This document shows, one piece after another, positions 16,891 to 19,129 of a DNA stretch of 19,129 nucleotides (position 1 is its first letter; every line of letters starts with the position of its first letter). The notes under the pieces were generated by a model. It was given only the letters and a program-made list of their open reading frames with translations. It was not told the origin of the DNA and ran no database searches. The position numbers and the translations under genes were made by a program. Origin of the DNA: Collinsella sp. (GTDB taxonomy: Bacteria > Actinomycetota > Coriobacteriia > Coriobacteriales > Coriobacteriaceae); assembly GCA_019419455.1 (NCBI GenBank), contig DXZW01000024.1, positions 1 to 19,129 on the forward strand. Direction: 5' to 3'.

Positions 16891-16955
16891 AAAAGCTCCC
16901 TTCGGACTTGTTGGAATCGAACGTGTATCCAATTCCAACGTACCCAAAGGGAGCT
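16891..16955 (-). promoter_or_regulatory. leader hairpin covering the ribosome binding site of the HAD gene
   Basis: On the minus strand AGCTCCCTT (plus-strand 16947-16955) pairs with AAGGGAGCT (16894-16902), and inside it GTTGGAAT pairs with ATTCCAAC (16932-16939 and 16910-16917). The right arm contains the ribosome binding site AAGGGAG, is followed by TTTT, and the ATG comes two bases later. The stem would hide the site and could also end transcription. A further GGACCT/AGGTCC stem (16989-16994 and 17018-17023) lies upstream. Confidence 0.6.
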
Positions 16956-17065
16956 CAGGTAAGACTCCGCGGGCGCAAACGTTACAAGGACCTAGCAAAT
17001 AGCTCACGCGCGTCAGAGGTCCCACGGTCGCAGCGTCAGGCAACACGTCAAAGAGTGTCGCAGGC

Positions 17066-17100
17066 GACTAGACGTTTAAGAACGTCCCCGATGACTAGTC
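17066..17100. repeat. nested inverted repeat at the end of ade
   Basis: GACTAG (17066-17071) and CTAGTC (17095-17100) enclose the hairpin GACGTT-TAAG-AACGTC (17071-17086). The right arm includes the ade stop codon. There is no T-run, but it is the only structure that could end ade transcription. TAGTCATCGGGGAC on the minus strand is a variant of the repeat seen at 16011 and 19071. Confidence 0.5.
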
Positions 17101-18915
17101 GGCGTAGGTGAAGGTTGTGACGTCGAACATGCCCTCGGGGCGGATGCGGAGCGTCGGGATAACCGGCAGGGGCAGGAAGATGATGCCCATGATGGGGTCG
17201 AGCGGCGGCTCGATGCCCATGGCGCGCGCCTTGACCATAAAGTCGTCGTGCTGCGCGGCGACATCCTCGGCCGTGCCTTCGCTCATCAGGCCGCCGAGCG
17301 CCAGCGGGATGCGCGCCACGACCTCGCCGTTGCGCACCAGTACGTGACCGCCCTGGCCCACGGCCTCGACGGCAGCCATCATATCGGCGGCATTGTCGCC
17401 CACCACGCATACGTTGTGCGAGTCGTGACCGATCGTCGAGGCGATGGCACCGCCTGTGATGGTGAAGCCACGCACCCAGCCGCGACCGATATGCTTGCCG
17501 ACCAGGCCCAGGCCAGCGGGGCCATCGCCGTCGGCGCCCTCGGCCTGCAACGACACGCCGCGGCCATGGCGCTCGATCAGCATAATGCGACGCAGGCCCT
17601 CGGCGCTCTCGGGGCGAGCCATACCCGTGATGGCCTTACCCGGCACCACGTCAATCACGGCCTCGCCCGGCTTAAAGGCATAGTCGAATACGTCGAGCGA
17701 AAGCTTCGGCAGCTTAACGGAGGCGCGCAGCTCATCGGCAAGGGCCGCAACCTCGGCCATCTCGGGTGCAATCTCGCCCACAAAGGTACCGTCCTGCGCC
17801 ACCAGGGCACCGGCGGCATATACGCGATGCGGAGCCGTGGCAAACGTCAGGTCATTGAGCACCAGCAGGTCGGCACGCTTGCCCGGGGCGATGGCGCCAC
17901 GCAGCTCGTGCGGGTCGCGGCAACCGTGGTCCAGGCCAAACGCCTCGGCCGTGGACAGGGACGCCATAGAGATAGCGACCACGGGGTCGATACCGGCCTC
18001 AATCGCCACGCGGCAGGCGTTATCGATCATGCCGGTCGCAAGCGCGTCGGAGGGAGCACGGTCGTCAGTCGCAAAGCAGCAACGGCGGGCACGGGCAGGA
18101 TTCTCCAGCAGCATCGGCGACAGGTTGGCCAGGTCATGGCTGCACGTACCTTCGCGCAGCATCACGTACATGCCGCGAGACAGCTTGTCGAGTGCCTCCT
18201 CGGGAATCGTCGACTCATGGTCAGCGATAATACCTGCTGCGGCATAGGCGTTGAGGTCCTTGCCGGCAACGAGCGGCGCGTGACCGTCAACCTGCTTGGA
18301 CGGCGTCTGGTTGGCAGCGTCGATTCGAGCGCAGGTCTCGGGATCGGCCATAAAGACGCCCGGCAGGTTCATCATCTCGCCCAGGCCAAAGACATCGCCC
18401 GGATGCTCGGCAAAAAACGCCTGCATGTCAGCGGCGGTAATCACAGCGCCTGCTTGCTCATCGGGCAGCGCGGGCACGCACGAGGGCATCATGTACTTGA
18501 TGGAAATGGGCGCGCGACGGCCGTCCTCGATCATAAAGCGCAGGCCGTCCAGGCCGGAAACGTTGGCGATCTCGTGGCTGTCGGCAATGGCAGTGGTGGT
18601 ACCGCGCGTCGCCGCCATGCGCGCATACTCGGCAGGGCGGATGTTCGAAGACTCGATATGCAAGTGTCCGTCAATAAAACCGGGGGCAAGATAGCGGCCC
18701 TGGCAATCGATGACCTCGGCAGCCTCATACGTACCGGCGGCATCGTCGCGACCATCGTAGAGCACACCGACGATCACGCCATCCTTGACGGCAACGCTAC
18801 CGGGCGCCACGCGCTGGCCGTACACATCGACAATCTGTGCGTTGGCAAACAGCGTGTCAACGGGCACACGACCCTCGGCGGCCTCGATCACAGATCTCAT
18901 GACCTCAACGGACAT
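17095..18915 (-). CDS. ade: adenine deaminase
   Basis: A 606-residue metal-dependent hydrolase that converts adenine to hypoxanthine and ammonia for purine salvage; cytoplasmic. The N-terminal amidohydrolase domain shows the metal-binding HLHIESS (His84, His86), the Ade-type motif RGTTTAIADSHEIANVSG (104-121), GLGEMMNLPGV (177-187), DGHAPLVAGKDLNAY (210-224), ADHES (231-235) and ATDDRAPSD (282-290). The C-terminal domain (about 420-606) carries NVCVVGDNAADM. E. coli Ade has 588 residues, so the length is normal. The start is the ATG at 18915 with AAAGGAG (plus-strand 18921-18927) just upstream. A frame reaching 19050 has no homology and runs through the leader hairpin, so it is rejected. Other amidohydrolases are unlikely because of the full set of Ade-specific motifs. 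The gene stands alone behind a leader with a terminator-like hairpin. Confidence 0.95.
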   Translation of the reverse strand: MSVEVMRSVIEAAEGRVPVDTLFANAQIVDVYGQRVAPGSVAVKDGVIVGVLYDGRDDAAGTYEAAEVIDCQGRYLAPGFIDGHLHIESSNIRPAEYARMAATRGTTTAIADSHEIANVSGLDGLRFMIEDGRRAPISIKYMMPSCVPALPDEQAGAVITAADMQAFFAEHPGDVFGLGEMMNLPGVFMADPETCARIDAANQTPSKQVDGHAPLVAGKDLNAYAAAGIIADHESTIPEEALDKLSRGMYVMLREGTCSHDLANLSPMLLENPARARRCCFATDDRAPSDALATGMIDNACRVAIEAGIDPVVAISMASLSTAEAFGLDHGCRDPHELRGAIAPGKRADLLVLNDLTFATAPHRVYAAGALVAQDGTFVGEIAPEMAEVAALADELRASVKLPKLSLDVFDYAFKPGEAVIDVVPGKAITGMARPESAEGLRRIMLIERHGRGVSLQAEGADGDGPAGLGLVGKHIGRGWVRGFTITGGAIASTIGHDSHNVCVVGDNAADMMAAVEAVGQGGHVLVRNGEVVARIPLALGGLMSEGTAEDVAAQHDDFMVKARAMGIEPPLDPIMGIIFLPLPVIPTLRIRPEGMFDVTTFTYAD

Positions 18916-18935
18916 ACATACTCCTTTAACCGTAG

Positions 18936-18971
18936 AAAAAAGCTGCGGAGCGGACAGGCCTTCACCGCAGC
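18936..18971 (-). promoter_or_regulatory. terminator-like hairpin in the ade leader (candidate attenuator)
   Basis: On the minus strand GCTGCGG and CCGCAGC (plus-strand 18965-18971 and 18942-18948) form a 7-bp stem with a 16-base loop. The loop contains a further AGGCCT palindrome. TTTTTT follows, and the ade ribosome binding site begins eight bases later. With the candidate promoter just upstream, a transcript would have to read through this terminator to express ade. Confidence 0.65.
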
Positions 18972-18983
18972 AAACCAATAGCC

Positions 18984-19011
18984 ATTGTATGCCCAAACGA
19001 TGGGTCAGCAA
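18984..19011 (-). promoter_or_regulatory. candidate ade promoter
   Basis: The minus strand shows TTGCTG (plus-strand 19006-19011), a 16-base spacer and TACAAT (18984-18989). The start of transcription would be near 18977, giving a leader of about 60 bases that consists mostly of the terminator-like hairpin. The -10 match is good and the -35 weak. Confidence 0.45.
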
Positions 19012-19043
19012 TACGCCTCCCCGCTTAACGGCACACGCCGCTT

Positions 19044-19081
19044 GGCGCAATGGGGACAGGCTGCTTTGGGTAGTCGTTGGG
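19044..19081. repeat. REP-like repeat fragments upstream of ade
   Basis: GGCGCAATGGGGACAGGCTG is followed by CTTTGGGTAGTCGTTGGG. The first part shares GCAATGGGGACAGG with the inverted repeat at 12372-12438, and the second shares TAGTCGTTGGG with 16011-16021. Two repeat families thus sit side by side here. The right edge (19082-19129) shows no gene that I can support. Confidence 0.55.
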
Positions 19082-19129
19082 TGTTCCTATAGTTTTGTCA
19101 ACCTTCGATGCTACTCCCGGTAGGGCACC

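Noticed and set aside
16905..16960. tRNA-like T-arm (GTTCGATTCC on the minus strand)
   Set aside because: The flanking bases do not form a T-stem, and no acceptor or anticodon arm surrounds it; the segment belongs to the leader hairpin.
17248..18981. 577-codon open frame antisense to ade
   Set aside because: Same explanation; it has no domain signatures, while the sense strand has all adenine deaminase motifs.
18916..19129. Purine riboswitch upstream of ade
   Set aside because: I could not find the conserved aptamer core or the two kissing loops; only a simple terminator-like hairpin is present.

Overview
The window reads as a GC-rich chromosomal segment of a Gram-positive actinobacterium, most likely class Coriobacteriia and resembling Collinsella. 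This is an inference from gene content, the codon pattern, strong AAGGAG-type ribosome binding sites and the style of the intergenic repeats; no 16S or marker search was possible. Almost everything is housekeeping. The unusual material lies in the intergenic DNA and in lineage-specific changes to conserved proteins.

Layout. At the left edge (1-155) is the N-terminal stub of a serine recombinase, cut off where a possible insertion-sequence end begins, followed by an interspersed hairpin repeat. A minus-strand block runs from 333 to 12942: rnr (RNase R); ftsX-ftsE (overlapping, with a long N-terminal extension on FtsE); a 451-bp gap with a very large nested palindrome; a split transketolase (two subunit genes, one operon); a YitT-type membrane protein behind a heavily structured leader; prfB-secA (overlapping by one base); a second gap with two repeats; and rpmE (L31 with a long charged tail and a structured leader). 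The plus strand then carries an ACT-domain regulator and citrate synthase (13269-15052, strong terminator), followed by a Cof-type HAD phosphatase broken by a frameshift at a C6 run. The right end returns to the minus strand with a second, intact Cof-type HAD phosphatase and adenine deaminase (ade).

How the genes fit together. The set covers RNA turnover (rnr), translation (prfB, rpmE), protein export (secA), septal peptidoglycan control (ftsEX), the non-oxidative pentose phosphate pathway (transketolase), carbon entry to citrate and glutamate (citrate synthase) and purine salvage (ade). Most neighbours are separate transcription units with their own terminators. The real operons are ftsE-ftsX, the two transketolase genes, secA-prfB and possibly the ACT gene with citrate synthase.

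Most notable: (i) none of the 14 full-length genes stops with TGA (8 TAG, 6 TAA) although the DNA is GC-rich, and the RF2 encoded here has Ser-Pro-Thr where RF2 normally has the stop-codon-reading tripeptide Ser-Pro-Phe; (ii) three minus-strand genes (yitT, the HAD gene at 16094, ade) have a strong hairpin ending in a T-run directly at or just before the ribosome binding site, which looks like attenuation; the yitT leader also has three consecutive AAACC/GGTTT hairpins; (iii) several families of palindromic intergenic repeats, some with the GGGGACAG core seen in REP-type elements, occur with no transposase in view. No CRISPR array, tRNA, rRNA, phage or obvious defence system was seen.
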